A stretch of DNA of 33,099 nt from Gammaproteobacteria bacterium. Its GTDB lineage: Bacteria > Pseudomonadota > Gammaproteobacteria > Arenicellales > JAOTWM01. Each line of letters begins with the position of its first letter. Position 1 is the stretch's first letter. The stretch covers positions 1 through 33,099 of the forward strand of contig JAOTWM010000006.1 in the NCBI GenBank assembly GCA_029862885.1. Direction: 5' to 3'. The notes beneath the pieces were generated by a model, which did not search any database, was not told the DNA's origin, and saw nothing but the letters and a program-made list of their open reading frames with translations. This document shows positions 1 through 8,196 of the stretch, one piece after another. The translations under genes were made by a program, and so were the position numbers.

Positions 1-125
1 TCCTTGATCCATGCGCCGGTTATGCCGTTTATTGTTTTATTGGCCCGACGAATGCCAACTTTCATCGCATCGTCGAGGCTTTTTTTAGAAGAAGAAGTAA
101 TTTCAGTTACGCGCGCGACACTCAT
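1..125 (-). CDS. Dodecin family flavin-binding protein (5' part only)
   Basis: Reading the minus strand from an ATG at 125 gives MSVARVTEITSSSKKSLDDA and continues through a RANKT-x4-GAWIK stretch to the window edge. This is the N-terminal two thirds of a dodecin, a small (about 70-residue) protein forming dodecameric shells that store FMN, FAD or riboflavin in the cytoplasm. The start is supported by a GGAGAA ribosome site just upstream and by the family's conserved N-terminus. The last third lies outside the window. The gene is divergent from the LysR regulator at 386, with 260 bp between them, so that regulator could control it, but nothing shows this directly. Recognition is by sequence pattern only. 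Confidence 0.85.
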   Translation of the reverse strand, partial: MSVARVTEITSSSKKSLDDAMKVGIRRANKTINGITGAWIK

Positions 126-326
126 AGTGAGTTCTCCATTTTTAGACGTTGATGGTTGATGTGGTTTTCGCACCATAGCCCCGGGTCCGAATCCACGACT
201 ATAGGCTTCGTTACCGTCAACAATCATACCTGCTTACGGAGCCCCGATCTTCCCGGCGCTGCAGTGTGAAATGAGGCAGCGAATCAAACGCCTCCCACGA
301 GGCGATGAATGGGCCGCCCGGGGTCT

Positions 327-373
327 CGATTTGTCGATCAAATCGCACTAAAGTACACTAATTTGTAACAAAT
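327..373. promoter_or_regulatory. Two palindromes, candidate LysR-type operators
   Basis: Two perfect inverted repeats lie between the dodecin gene and the LysR gene. The first, 327-345, is CGATTTG-tcgat-CAAATCG; its core fits the T-N11-A pattern typical of LysR-type binding sites. The second, 361-373, is ATTTGT-a-ACAAAT and ends 12 bases before the LysR start codon, so binding there would block its own transcription or translation start. The arms are related (ATTTG/CAAAT in both), as expected for two sites of one protein. Function is inferred. Confidence 0.45.
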
Positions 374-385
374 AGACGCTAATTA

Positions 386-1303
386 ATGATCGCCTCCGTC
401 GATAATTCTACTGATATGCTGATCTTCGCGCGCGTAGTAAAGACGATGAGCTTTACGCGTGCTGCCCAAGACCTTGCGGTGTCTCGTTCGGTAGTCAGCA
501 AACGCATTACACAGCTTGAGAATCGACTTGGGGTCCGCTTGCTGAACCGTACTACGCGGCGCCTGAGTCTTACCGAAGCCGGCGATATTTTTTACGGTTA
601 TTGCCGTGACGTGGTTACCTCGGTCGATGATGCGACCGCAGCGGTAAAGGCGATGCAAAGCCAACCCAGCGGCGAGCTCAAAATCAGTATGTCTCTCATT
701 CTCGGCCAACTATTGACGCCTCCCATAGTGCAGCAATTGCTGGCCTGCTATCCTGCGTTGAGCATCAATCTCGAACTTACCAACGATTATGTCGATCTGG
801 TGGGCGATGGTTACGACGCGGCGGTCCGGATCGGGATATTGAGCGATTCCAGCTTGGTTGCGCGGAAGGTGGGCGGCACTAGGCTCATCGTATGTGCCAC
901 TCCGACATACTTCGGTGCTAACGGCATTCCCACATCACCCGAAGAGCTTTCCGAGCACGACTGTATTACCTTAACGACTGTAGGCAGTGGCGTCCCATAC
1001 TGGCGATTTCAAGGTGCCAACGGAACGATCTCCGTACGGATTAGCAGTCGCATGCAGACAAATAGTGATGCGGCGATTCATGAAGCCGTATTGGCTGGCC
1101 ATGGTGTCGCCTATGTACCGGAATTTATGGTGAGCGCGGATATTGCGGCCGGGCGATTACAAGTAGTATTGCCGGGTCATACCAAGCAAGAGCGCGGTAT
1201 TTATGTGCTGTATCCCAACCAGAAAAACCTGCCGCTTAAAGTTCGTGCCTTTGTCGATTTCGTTGCAGACAACATCGGGCGCTCCGAATTGTTTTCATCG
1301 TAG
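386..1303 (+). CDS. LysR family transcriptional regulator
   Basis: A 305-residue protein of the usual LysR length. Residues about 12-70 form the winged helix-turn-helix (FTRAAQDLAVSRSVVSKRI, then LENRLGVRLLNRTTRRLSLT), and about 95-300 the periplasmic-binding-protein-like effector domain. The N-terminal domain and the effector domain, with its VRIG and GVAYVPEFM segments, resemble the CrgA/DsdC-like subgroup that often controls oxidoreductases or efflux, but the ligand cannot be read from sequence. The ATG at 386 is used; an internal ATG at 416 is possible because no clear ribosome site precedes either. Two palindromes directly upstream suggest autoregulation and perhaps control of the divergent dodecin gene. 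Confidence 0.93.
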   Translation: MIASVDNSTDMLIFARVVKTMSFTRAAQDLAVSRSVVSKRITQLENRLGVRLLNRTTRRLSLTEAGDIFYGYCRDVVTSVDDATAAVKAMQSQPSGELKISMSLILGQLLTPPIVQQLLACYPALSINLELTNDYVDLVGDGYDAAVRIGILSDSSLVARKVGGTRLIVCATPTYFGANGIPTSPEELSEHDCITLTTVGSGVPYWRFQGANGTISVRISSRMQTNSDAAIHEAVLAGHGVAYVPEFMVSADIAAGRLQVVLPGHTKQERGIYVLYPNQKNLPLKVRAFVDFVADNIGRSELFSS

Positions 1304-1359
1304 TCCTGAACTACCCGTTTCATATCGACGCTGACGTCCATCGAAGCCTAATCGCCACG

Positions 1360-1857
1360 ATGCGTTTCTTTTTCTACGGCACATTGATGGATCACGATGT
1401 AATCGAAATCGTGTTAGGTCGGGCGCTCGACGCTGGGTGTTTGAAGCCGGCGAGGTTGGAGGGATACTGCACCCGAATCGCAATTGATGAAGCCGTGCCA
1501 GTCTTGCGTGTCGCGCCCGGAGCGTCGGTATCGGGTGTGGTCATAGAAAAACTGACGGCGGCCGACGCAGAAAGCATCCGTTTCTTCGAAGAAAGCGAAT
1601 ACGACAGTGAACCCTGTGAGGTAGTGGTGGATGGTGTCGGCATAGTTGTCGCCGAAGTGCATCTCAACAGTCAGTTGCGTGTTGACGAGAATCAAAGTTG
1701 GGATTTCGAGCGCTGGCAGGCCGAAGAAAAATCGTTGTTTCTGATTCTCGCCAGACAATGGATGCAACATGTCGGTACGACGGACCTGCGTGCCGCCGAT
1801 GAGGAGTGGGATCGGACCCGGGCTCGGTACCTTGCGGATCTCAATGAAATGGGCTGA
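1360..1857 (+). CDS. Gamma-glutamylcyclotransferase-like (AIG2-type) protein
   Basis: A 165-residue protein opening with MRFFFYGTLMD, the [F/Y]-x-YGTL loop that binds the gamma-glutamyl group in the GGCT/AIG2 fold. The acidic segment RFFEESEYD (residues about 73-81) matches the region carrying the family's catalytic Glu. Family members release 5-oxoproline from gamma-glutamyl amines or peptides, or act on related substrates; the substrate here is unknown. The C-terminal 40 residues are charged and beyond the core fold. It follows the LysR gene by 56 bp on the same strand without a visible terminator between, so the two may be cotranscribed. There is no convincing ribosome site before the ATG. 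Confidence 0.8.
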   Translation: MRFFFYGTLMDHDVIEIVLGRALDAGCLKPARLEGYCTRIAIDEAVPVLRVAPGASVSGVVIEKLTAADAESIRFFEESEYDSEPCEVVVDGVGIVVAEVHLNSQLRVDENQSWDFERWQAEEKSLFLILARQWMQHVGTTDLRAADEEWDRTRARYLADLNEMG

Positions 1858-1873
1858 TGCTTGGACTGCCTGT

Positions 1874-1897
1874 AAAAAAAGAGCCGCCTAAGGCGGC
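1874..1897 (-). terminator. Intrinsic terminator for the creatininase-Nudix operon
   Basis: On the minus strand a GCCGCC-tta-GGCGGC hairpin (1883-1897) is followed by TC and then seven T residues (1874-1880), a textbook rho-independent terminator. It lies about 160 bases past the Nudix stop codon. On the plus strand the same hairpin sits 25 bases after the GGCT-like gene but lacks a following T tract, so it works mainly for the minus strand. Confidence 0.8.
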
Positions 1898-1911
1898 CCG
1901 AATTCTTACTG

Positions 1912-1966
1912 CCGGGAGGATGAAACATGGCCATCGTAAGTCTTTAGTCAGCCCATAATTTGGGCT
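1912..1966 (+). other. Micro-ORF with strong ribosome site, followed by a hairpin
   Basis: A GGGAGGA Shine-Dalgarno-like run (1914-1920) precedes ATG 1927, which opens a six-codon frame (MAIVSL, stop 1945-1947). Two bases later comes a perfect inverted repeat AGCCCA-taatt-TGGGCT (1950-1966) with a short GTTT after it. This resembles a leader peptide plus attenuator, but no plus-strand gene follows, so it may be a decayed gene start or part of a small RNA ending at the minus-strand terminator. Very uncertain. Confidence 0.2.
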
Positions 1967-2059
1967 GTTTGCGATCTGGGTGCAGCCTAGCGTCTAAAGT
2001 TGGCGATTACTGCGTCGAAATATGGCAACACCATGGCAGTTTATCGATGACCCGTTGAC

Positions 2060-2572
2060 TTACGGCGCGGCGGCGCCGACGTAAAGCATTCGCAGTAGCA
2101 GTCGTGTATTCGGGAACCGCCACGGGGTATCGACGACTCTGCCATCGACGTTCTGCATGGTATGGGGATCCAGAACTAACACTTCAGACACCTCAACCGT
2201 ATCCGGCGCGGATAATGCCGAGTAATTGGCAACCGGACTGAGTGGCGTACACGCGAACAGTACGATCTGGCGGCTTTCTAAGTGTAATATCGGCGCGCCC
2301 ACCTCGACCGCAATGCCGGTTTCCTCAAAGGTTTCGCGCGCTGCCGTCTGTGCGGCCGTTTCCCCCTTTTTATGTCTGCCCATAGGCATCTGAATTTTAT
2401 TGAGCAATCGGTTAATACTCACTACCACGCCGTGCGGAGTCGCAATGTAGCAACCCGCCGCGCGGACCGCGCTGCTCCCCTCGGTCTGTGCCGGTAGCTC
2501 CGGCGCGATCGCCAAACCGCTCATGGTGGCAAATACTTGAGCGGCAATAATGCAGATGGTGCGAATTCTCAT
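2060..2572 (-). CDS. Nudix hydrolase with an N-terminal signal sequence
   Basis: A 170-residue protein. Residues 1-30 look like a Sec signal (RIR, then a hydrophobic stretch, then LPAQTEG). The Nudix box runs from about residue 65, GRHKKGE followed by AARETFEETGI, with all the metal-binding Glu residues of the GX5EX7REUXEEXGU pattern; only the first U position is Thr, a common variant. Nudix enzymes cleave nucleoside diphosphates linked to another group. The start ATG overlaps the stop of the upstream creatininase gene by 4 bases (ATGA), so translation is probably coupled. A cell-envelope location would be unusual for a Nudix enzyme; the hydrophobic start may instead be a membrane anchor. Substrate unknown. 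Confidence 0.85.
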   Translation of the reverse strand: MRIRTICIIAAQVFATMSGLAIAPELPAQTEGSSAVRAAGCYIATPHGVVVSINRLLNKIQMPMGRHKKGETAAQTAARETFEETGIAVEVGAPILHLESRQIVLFACTPLSPVANYSALSAPDTVEVSEVLVLDPHTMQNVDGRVVDTPWRFPNTRLLLRMLYVGAAAP

Positions 2573-3312
2573 TCGTGACTCATGAATTCGCGGTAGTCGG
2601 ACGTGATATCACGCACCGAGGCCGCATAGAGTTGTTCACCGGCCTCGACGGATGCGAGCGAAGGATCCGAGCCGATGCGGCCATCGGGAAACTGTCGACG
2701 GTAGTCTGCCGCATCGCGAATTGTGCCGCGCGGCGCAATTTTCGGTGACATAGGCACTGTCTTCACGCAGTCTGGAAATGCAAAATAGGTGACCGACACC
2801 TCAGACGGAGTGGCGTGGCTGCCTTCGGCATTGCCATACAGGCGGCGCGACAGTGTTTGCACTTCGTCGCCTTGCCACCAATTCGTAAGCCGCAAGCGAA
2901 TGGTCGGTCCGGGTACGGATCCAGTGCTATCAGCGGAATAAATCTCGGAGAATGCAGCCGATATTGTCGCAATATTGCCACCGTGCCCATTGAGGAAGTA
3001 AAAGCGATTAAGACCGTGCAGCCTCAAGGAGTCGATCGTATCTTTGATCACGGCAATTAATGTGGATGGCCGCAGACTTATCGTTCCGGGAAACCCCAGA
3101 TGGTGTTGCGCCACTCCGACGTTGATGGTGGGCGCGATGAGCGCATTGGCCGTCGCCCCGACGCCTTTGGCAATCGTTTCTGGGCAGATCGCATCCGTGC
3201 CGATGAGTCCATTCGGGCCGTGTTGTTCGGTCGATCCGATCGGGATGAGTATGCCACTGGATTCGCTTAGGTAACTCTCGATTTCGGGCCAAGTACAGTG
3301 ATGTAGATACAT
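2569..3312 (-). CDS. Creatininase family amidohydrolase
   Basis: A 247-residue protein with the signatures of the creatininase/MftE family: PIGSTEQHGP with metal ligands E29 and H31, then D40 (IGTDA), NGHGGN at 108-113, and HATPSE with H166 and E171. Members are cytoplasmic metal-dependent amidohydrolases: creatinine amidohydrolase, the mycofactocin peptidase MftE, and the flavin-biosynthesis formamide hydrolase ArfB. None of the mycofactocin genes is nearby. It is the first gene of a two-gene minus-strand operon with the Nudix hydrolase; the pairing suggests a nucleotide- or cofactor-breakdown step, but that is inference. The ATG at 3312 gives a full-length family N-terminus although its ribosome site is weak. 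Confidence 0.88.
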   Translation of the reverse strand: MYLHHCTWPEIESYLSESSGILIPIGSTEQHGPNGLIGTDAICPETIAKGVGATANALIAPTINVGVAQHHLGFPGTISLRPSTLIAVIKDTIDSLRLHGLNRFYFLNGHGGNIATISAAFSEIYSADSTGSVPGPTIRLRLTNWWQGDEVQTLSRRLYGNAEGSHATPSEVSVTYFAFPDCVKTVPMSPKIAPRGTIRDAADYRRQFPDGRIGSDPSLASVEAGEQLYAASVRDITSDYREFMSHE

Positions 3313-3498
3313 ACGACATTACTCGCTGGTTAGAAATAATGGTTACCGCACTAGGGTAAATACCAAATATTCGAATAGCCCATTGATCTTAGCAGAACCA
3401 ACTCATTAGGCTTAGGGCTAGTTCCTAGCCTGCAATTCAGGTGCGAATAAATCGGGCTAGGGTATTCGTTGCCAACCTTTGGCCGATGAGGACATCGT

Positions 3499-3903
3499 GT
3501 GGATTTAGGAATAGCGGGTAAGAGTGCGTTGGTAGAGGCCTTCAGCAAAGATCTTGGCGAAGCCTTTGCCATGTCGCTGGTGCGCGAAGGAGTCAATGTG
3601 CTGTTAAGCGGTTGAACTCAGACGACGCTCGATGAGGTGGTTGGCGAAGTGGCAGCGGTCGCGCCCGGACGGGTCGATACGGTATGCACCGATATCACCA
3701 CTCCCGAAGGCCGCGTGGCGGCGCTGGAGATGTCGGATCGTATCGATATTCGGATTAATAATGCCGGCGGCCCAACGCCCGGGGATATTCGTGACCGGGG
3801 CCGTGATAAATGGTGGTTGGCCCTTAACGCCAATTTCCCCAAGCAAATCGAGTCGATCGAAGCCACTGCGGACTCGATGATCAAGCGCTCGTTACAACGG
3901 TGA
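3499..3903 (+). pseudogene. Short-chain dehydrogenase/reductase (FabG-like), broken
   Basis: A GTG at 3499 opens a frame reading VDLGIAGKSALV, the usual start of a 3-oxoacyl-ACP-reductase-like SDR. An in-frame TGA at 3613-3615 interrupts it after NVLLSG, where relatives normally have Arg, so a CGA to TGA change explains it. The same frame goes on with TDITTPEGR and INNAGGPTPGD (the NAG motif) and ends at a TGA at 3901-3903 after MIKRSLQR. The rest of the Rossmann fold, with the catalytic Ser-Tyr-Lys region, is missing. No frameshift is needed to join the halves. It faces the end of the DUF255 gene. The 186 bp before it and 50 bp after it hold nothing I recognise. Confidence 0.85.
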
Positions 3904-3953
3904 TGCGCGCAGAATCGGCTCGCGTCGTTGTCTCACGCGAATGTTCGATGCCG

Positions 3954-6428
3954 CTAGAATGGCACGGGCTGGTGTGGCAACTCGAGACGCACGCTCTCGG
4001 GTTCCAGGCAAGCTCCCGTGTGGCAACTTTGCAGACGCACCGTCAGCGGAACAATCGGTATTGGCGGTGAGGAGGTGATACCGGTGCGATGTTCAAGCTG
4101 CGCGGTCAACTCCACATTGCCCCGATAAACGGGTACCGACTCGGCGCCGATACTCGCATCGCGCGGTTTCGGGTATTGTATCGATGCAAGCCGCCACGGC
4201 GAGTTGCCATCCAGTGCCACATCGATGGCGGTCATGCCGGTTGCGGACGCGCCGCGGGCCGGTACCAACCAATCATTATCCATCGCGAGTTGTAGCCGGA
4301 GTCGCATAGTGACTGAATCGGCTTCAGTGATGACAGCCTGGACCGTGATGTGTCCGCGTGCCGCGTATTGGCGTGCGCCAACTGCGCCGGAAAACCATTC
4401 GTCGGCACCGGCCAGCATATACGAAAAAGCGGACGGATACTTGTCGATGAATGCGGCGTGCGAGGCCAGCGTCGCTGCTATTTTTTTCGAAAACTCGTCA
4501 TAATCGGTCCGCTGCGCGAGCATCGCAAGTACGCGCACCGCGACCGAACTTCCAGACGGAATCGACCCGTCCTGCGAATTCTTAGGTCTAATGATAAGGT
4601 GCGGATCGTAGCGATTCGATACCATGAAAAAGCCGCCATAGGACTCGTCCCAAAACAACGCAAGCATTGTGCGCGCGAGATTCACCGCGCGATTCAACCA
4701 TAGCCGATCGCCGGTCACGTCATACAACGTAATCAACGCCTCGGACAGATAGGCATAGTCTTCTTGGGTGGCCGATATCGAGCGCCGGCCATTTGAATTG
4801 ATTCGATATAAGCGACCCTGATCGTCGCGATTGCGATTCCATAGGAACGCCGCCGCATCGGTTGCGGCGCGCAAATACTCCGGCGTGCCCAACACATCGG
4901 AAGCGATGGCCAGCGTCGTGATCATCATGCCGTTCCACGCCGTCAAGACCTTCTCATCACGCAGTGGCCGCTCACGTCGATCGCGCGCGCGGCGCAACCG
5001 GTCTCGAATCCTGTCGAGCTGCGAACGCAGTGCGTCGATCGGCCTGTCGTGGCGGCTCGCGTAATCTTCCAGGGACTCCGGCAGGTGTAAGATATTGGCG
5101 CCTTCAAAATTGCCGTGTGCCGTAATGCCGAATACCGATTTGGCGAGGCGCGCGTCATCGGCCTCAAGCTCGCGATCGAGTTGCTCGGCGGTCCACACGA
5201 AAAACGCCCCTTCGCGGCCTTCGCTATCGGCATCGGTGGCCGAATAGAATCCGCCATCGCTGTGGCGCATGTCCCGTAGCACATAGGCAAATGTCTGCTT
5301 GGCGACTCGACGGTGTTGGGGTTTACCGGTAATTTGAAATCCGATCGTATAGGCGCGCGCCAACAACGCTTGGTTATACAACGTTTTCTCGAAATGCGGC
5401 ACCACCCAGCGCCGGTCTGTCGCGTAGCGGTGAAAGCCGCCGCCGATTTGGTCGAAAATCCCGCCCTGGGCCATCGCCTCCAGGGTTTTGTCGGCGGCAC
5501 TAAGTGCCTCGGCATTACCGTCGCGTTGCGCTGCGCGCAACAGCATCAGTAATTCCGACTCGCGCGGGAACTTTGGTCCGATACCGAATCCGCCCCATTC
5601 GGAGTCGTATTCTGCGAGTACCTCAGCGATAGCCCGTTCGATGGTCTCAGCCGTTATCGCTGGGCCTTGCTGAGTCGAATTCAACACCAGTTTGAGATTA
5701 TCGGTCACGACGCCGGCATTGTCGGCGAGCATGTCACGCTGTGTTTCCCAAACGGTCATGACTCGCTCCAACAATTCGCTGAATTGCTCCGGGTTAAAAT
5801 AAGTTCCGCCGTAAAACGGCTTGCCGTCGGGCATCAGAAAATTGGACATCGGCCAGCCGCCTTGGCCACTGATCATCTGCACCGCCGTCATGTATATCTC
5901 GTCGATATCCGGGCGTTGTTCCCGATCGACCTTGATGGCGATGAAGTTTTCGTTAAGCAGCCGGGCGATGGTTTCGTTATCGAAGCTTTCGCGCTCCATA
6001 ACGTGACACCAATGGCAGGTCGAGTAGCCGATCGACAGGAATATCGGTTTCTGCGCCTGGCGCGCGGCCGCCATGGCTTCGTCACCCCAGGGATACCAGT
6101 TCACGGGGTTATGGGCGTGCTGCAGTAAATACGGCGAGTCCTCGAGCGCCAGGCGGTTGGTGTAACGCGGCTGGCCGTCGTCGCGCAGGTATTCGGTGCG
6201 TGGCACGTAGTCGTCGCCGAGCCGTGCAACGGCCAGCGCGAGATCCCGGCGCAGGGATACCGACAGTGAGTCGGCGCCGGGTGGATCATCGATGGCGTAA
6301 TCGGTGGGGATTTCCGCGGTGCTGCCGGGCGGCGTTTGATCCGCGATTGCGGTTACCGCGAATACGGCTATCGCTACCGAGCCGGCCATCGTGAGAAGAT
6401 AGCGTATTAATATCCTGATCGTGTACAC
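3954..6428 (-). CDS. DUF255/thioredoxin-like protein (YyaL/SSP411 family), exported form
   Basis: An 824-residue protein. After a signal sequence (residues 1-30, hydrophobic core about 11-28, cleavage near AIA-DQ) and a linker, the DUF255 thioredoxin-like domain begins around [18 protein letters not shown] (91-108) and holds the redox pair C138-x2-C141 in STCHWCHVM. The remainder is the large (alpha/alpha)6-barrel region (epimerase-like fold), with [12 protein letters not shown] and [10 protein letters not shown] segments. The usual family is 600-700 residues and lacks a signal; this one has both the signal and about 120 extra C-terminal residues. The start is GTG 6428; an ATG 13 codons later would shorten the signal. 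Its 5' end is repeated at 8197-8406. It is divergent from kbl remnants 38 bp away. Biochemical role unknown. Confidence 0.9.
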   Translation of the reverse strand: MYTIRILIRYLLTMAGSVAIAVFAVTAIADQTPPGSTAEIPTDYAIDDPPGADSLSVSLRRDLALAVARLGDDYVPRTEYLRDDGQPRYTNRLALEDSPYLLQHAHNPVNWYPWGDEAMAAARQAQKPIFLSIGYSTCHWCHVMERESFDNETIARLLNENFIAIKVDREQRPDIDEIYMTAVQMISGQGGWPMSNFLMPDGKPFYGGTYFNPEQFSELLERVMTVWETQRDMLADNAGVVTDNLKLVLNSTQQGPAITAETIERAIAEVLAEYDSEWGGFGIGPKFPRESELLMLLRAAQRDGNAEALSAADKTLEAMAQGGIFDQIGGGFHRYATDRRWVVPHFEKTLYNQALLARAYTIGFQITGKPQHRRVAKQTFAYVLRDMRHSDGGFYSATDADSEGREGAFFVWTAEQLDRELEADDARLAKSVFGITAHGNFEGANILHLPESLEDYASRHDRPIDALRSQLDRIRDRLRRARDRRERPLRDEKVLTAWNGMMITTLAIASDVLGTPEYLRAATDAAAFLWNRNRDDQGRLYRINSNGRRSISATQEDYAYLSEALITLYDVTGDRLWLNRAVNLARTMLALFWDESYGGFFMVSNRYDPHLIIRPKNSQDGSIPSGSSVAVRVLAMLAQRTDYDEFSKKIAATLASHAAFIDKYPSAFSYMLAGADEWFSGAVGARQYAARGHITVQAVITEADSVTMRLRLQLAMDNDWLVPARGASATGMTAIDVALDGNSPWRLASIQYPKPRDASIGAESVPVYRGNVELTAQLEHRTGITSSPPIPIVPLTVRLQSCHTGACLEPESVRLELPHQPVPF

Positions 6429-6663
6429 GCGTGGTTATCCTGCATCATTCAGTCAACTTCCAACTCATGACCAAAGCATTTCTAGAATCGCTCCGGCAGC
6501 AGAATCAGGAGTTGCGGGAATCCAGATTATATTATATAAGAGCGAACGATTACTCAGATCGCCACGAGGCGGATTAGTTCGAGTGGTCGATAATTCGGAA
6601 GCCAATAACCTGTGTGCCAATAACTATTTGGGTTTGTCTGGCCATCCCGACCTCATTTTGGAA
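6219..6663. repeat. Direct repeat, left copy (DUF255 5' end, promoter, kbl 5' end)
   Basis: This stretch matches 8197-8639 in the same orientation, about 85-90% identical by eye over the best 140 bp (6301-6439 against 8279-8417). It covers the first 70 codons of the DUF255 gene, the short divergent intergenic region, and the first 65 codons of kbl. The copies differ by a 5-base insertion in the left copy, inside the kbl part. The repeat brackets about 1.5 kb of DNA holding two cytochrome genes. Confidence 0.88.
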
Positions 6664-6681
6664 TTTCTCCCGCGTCGCTAA
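6467..6681 (+). pseudogene. kbl 5' fragment (glycine C-acetyltransferase), frameshifted
   Basis: From ATG 6467 the frame starts like intact kbl at 8448 (TKAFLESLRQQNQELRE against [17 protein letters not shown]). Around 6525-6540 five extra bases (TTATATTATATAAG in place of TTATACAAG) shift the frame. The shifted frame then matches kbl again through YKSERLLRSPRGGLVRV and [17 protein letters not shown]. Similarity stops at about 6663 and a stop follows at 6679-6681. Only about 65 of 396 codons remain, without the PLP lysine, so it is non-functional. It is part of the left direct repeat. Confidence 0.9.
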
Positions 6682-6767
6682 ATCGAAAGTTAAGAGTCAC
6701 AACCCGAAAAAGTAATTGCCCGTACTCTCAACACCGAAGCGAGCAGCACCAATCAATTGGAGGCCCA

Positions 6768-7220
6768 ATGAAAAGTATAACGAGATTGACATTATCTCTT
6801 GCGTTGTTTGTGTTGGCGGGCAGTATCGGCGCTCAGGAAGGGCCGATCAAATATCGACAGGGCGTCATGGCAGCTCAGGGCGGACACGCGGGTGCCATCG
6901 CCCAAATCGCCTACGGTGGAGTCGATCATAACGAGCAGCTGGTCGCCCACATAGATGCGCTGGCCGCGCTGAGTGGGATGATCGTGAGCGCATTCGAGGA
7001 AAATGCGTTTGTTATGGAAGACACGCCGAGCAGCGCCAAGGCGGTCATCTGGGAACGGTGGGATGAATTTCAGGAAAAGGCGGGCGATCTAGAGAGCGCG
7101 GTCAGTGCCTTCTCCGTGGCCGTAAAAGGTGCTGACGCGGATGCGTTTGGCGGGAAACTGGACGGGGTGTGGGACGCTTGCAAGGGTTGCCACGAGACGT
7201 TCCGGAAGAAGAAGGAGTAG
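6768..7220 (+). CDS. Cytochrome c' (class II c-type cytochrome)
   Basis: A 150-residue secreted protein. Residues 1-22 are a Sec signal (MKSITRLTLSLALFVLAGS, cleavage near GAQ). The mature part has the four-helix layout of cytochrome c', with the haem site CKGCH near the C-terminus (C138, C141, H142) instead of near the N-terminus. Family members are periplasmic, high-spin haem proteins that bind NO or CO and help with nitrosative stress. A strong ribosome site (GGAGG, 7 bases before ATG) supports the start. It lies between the two direct repeats with the dihaem cytochrome 74 bp downstream on the same strand; the pair probably travelled together. Confidence 0.92.
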   Translation: MKSITRLTLSLALFVLAGSIGAQEGPIKYRQGVMAAQGGHAGAIAQIAYGGVDHNEQLVAHIDALAALSGMIVSAFEENAFVMEDTPSSAKAVIWERWDEFQEKAGDLESAVSAFSVAVKGADADAFGGKLDGVWDACKGCHETFRKKKE

Positions 7221-7294
7221 GTAGGTTTCGCCTTTGACTTTATACGGGTAGGCTGATTCACGGCCGTACAGATCGAACGCGAGTTACGGCGCTC

Positions 7295-8143
7295 GTGTTC
7301 GGTGTTTTCGTGTCGCTATTGGCGCCAGTGGCGCCGGGGCAATCGCTGATCGAGCGCGGCGAATACGTGCTCCGAGCGGGAGGCTGTGCCGTATGCCACA
7401 CGGATCTTGACAACGATGGCGTGTATCTCGCCGGGGGGCGGGCGTTCAACACCCCATTCGGGACTTTTTTCTCGCCGAACATCACACCTGACCCGAGCCA
7501 CGGGATCGGAGCTTGGAGCCTTGCTGATTTCAGCAAAGCGGTAACGCGCGGCGAGGGTCCCGAGGGCCTGCATTATTATCCTGTGTTTCCCTACACGTCG
7601 TACTCCGGCATGCGAACCGAAGATATCCAGGCGCTGTTTACGTATCTTCGAAGCGTAAAACCAGTGCCACAAGCGGACAAACTGCACGACCTTCCTTGGT
7701 ACCTACAATTTCGGTTCGTTAACCGGGTTTGGAAGTACTTGTTCTTCGAACCGAATGAGCCCCCCATTGATATGAGTGAACCGGTTCGCCGCGGTGCCTA
7801 TCTGGTAACCGTGCTGATGCATTGCGGCGAATGTCATACGCCGCGCAACCTGTTTGGCGTTCTGGACGACGAGTTGTTTCTTGCGGGGGCGAAGGATGGG
7901 CCAGATGGAGACGCGGTTCCAAACATTACGCCCGATCGCAAGACTGGAATCGGACGCTGGAGCCGTACCACGCTCATTCGCTACCTAACCAAAGGAATGG
8001 AGCCGGACGGTGACTTCGCCGGTGGGGTCATGGTGGACGTAATCGACGAGAGTCTGCGTCACTTGAGTGGCTCCGATATCGAAGCGATTGTGGATTACTT
8101 GAAATCGATTCCGCCCGTGCCCAATCAGATCGCGGGGCCATGA
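7295..8143 (+). CDS. Dihaem cytochrome c (electron-acceptor subunit type)
   Basis: A 282-residue protein with two class I haem sites, CAVCH (C31, C34, H35) and CGECH (C177, C180, H181). Each is followed by the family pattern of an NITPD segment, a WS...F stretch and a distal helix ending YLRSVKPV or YLKSIPPV. Such proteins accept electrons in periplasmic dehydrogenases (alcohol, fructose or nicotinate type), but no dehydrogenase gene is next to it. The GTG start at 7295 gives a signal sequence with no basic residue; the frame is open to 7238 and contains CTG 7253 and ATT 7256 after a GGTAGG ribosome-like site, which would supply the missing arginines. The true start is therefore uncertain. 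It ends just before the right repeat. Confidence 0.88.
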   Translation: MFGVFVSLLAPVAPGQSLIERGEYVLRAGGCAVCHTDLDNDGVYLAGGRAFNTPFGTFFSPNITPDPSHGIGAWSLADFSKAVTRGEGPEGLHYYPVFPYTSYSGMRTEDIQALFTYLRSVKPVPQADKLHDLPWYLQFRFVNRVWKYLFFEPNEPPIDMSEPVRRGAYLVTVLMHCGECHTPRNLFGVLDDELFLAGAKDGPDGDAVPNITPDRKTGIGRWSRTTLIRYLTKGMEPDGDFAGGVMVDVIDESLRHLSGSDIEAIVDYLKSIPPVPNQIAGP

Positions 8144-8196
8144 CAATTGCTCAAAAAGTCGGAGTTGCTTTTTCTATAAGTCAAATTGGCGAAGCC

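Noticed and set aside
386-709. Long minus-strand frame inside the LysR gene
   Set aside because: A shadow of the LysR codon pattern, without a ribosome site or recognisable protein.
8155-8167. 13-base match AAAGTCGGAGTTG also present at 25031-25043, both near rearrangement borders
   Set aside because: Several exact 13-mers are expected by chance in 33 kb on two strands, and the flanks agree only loosely.
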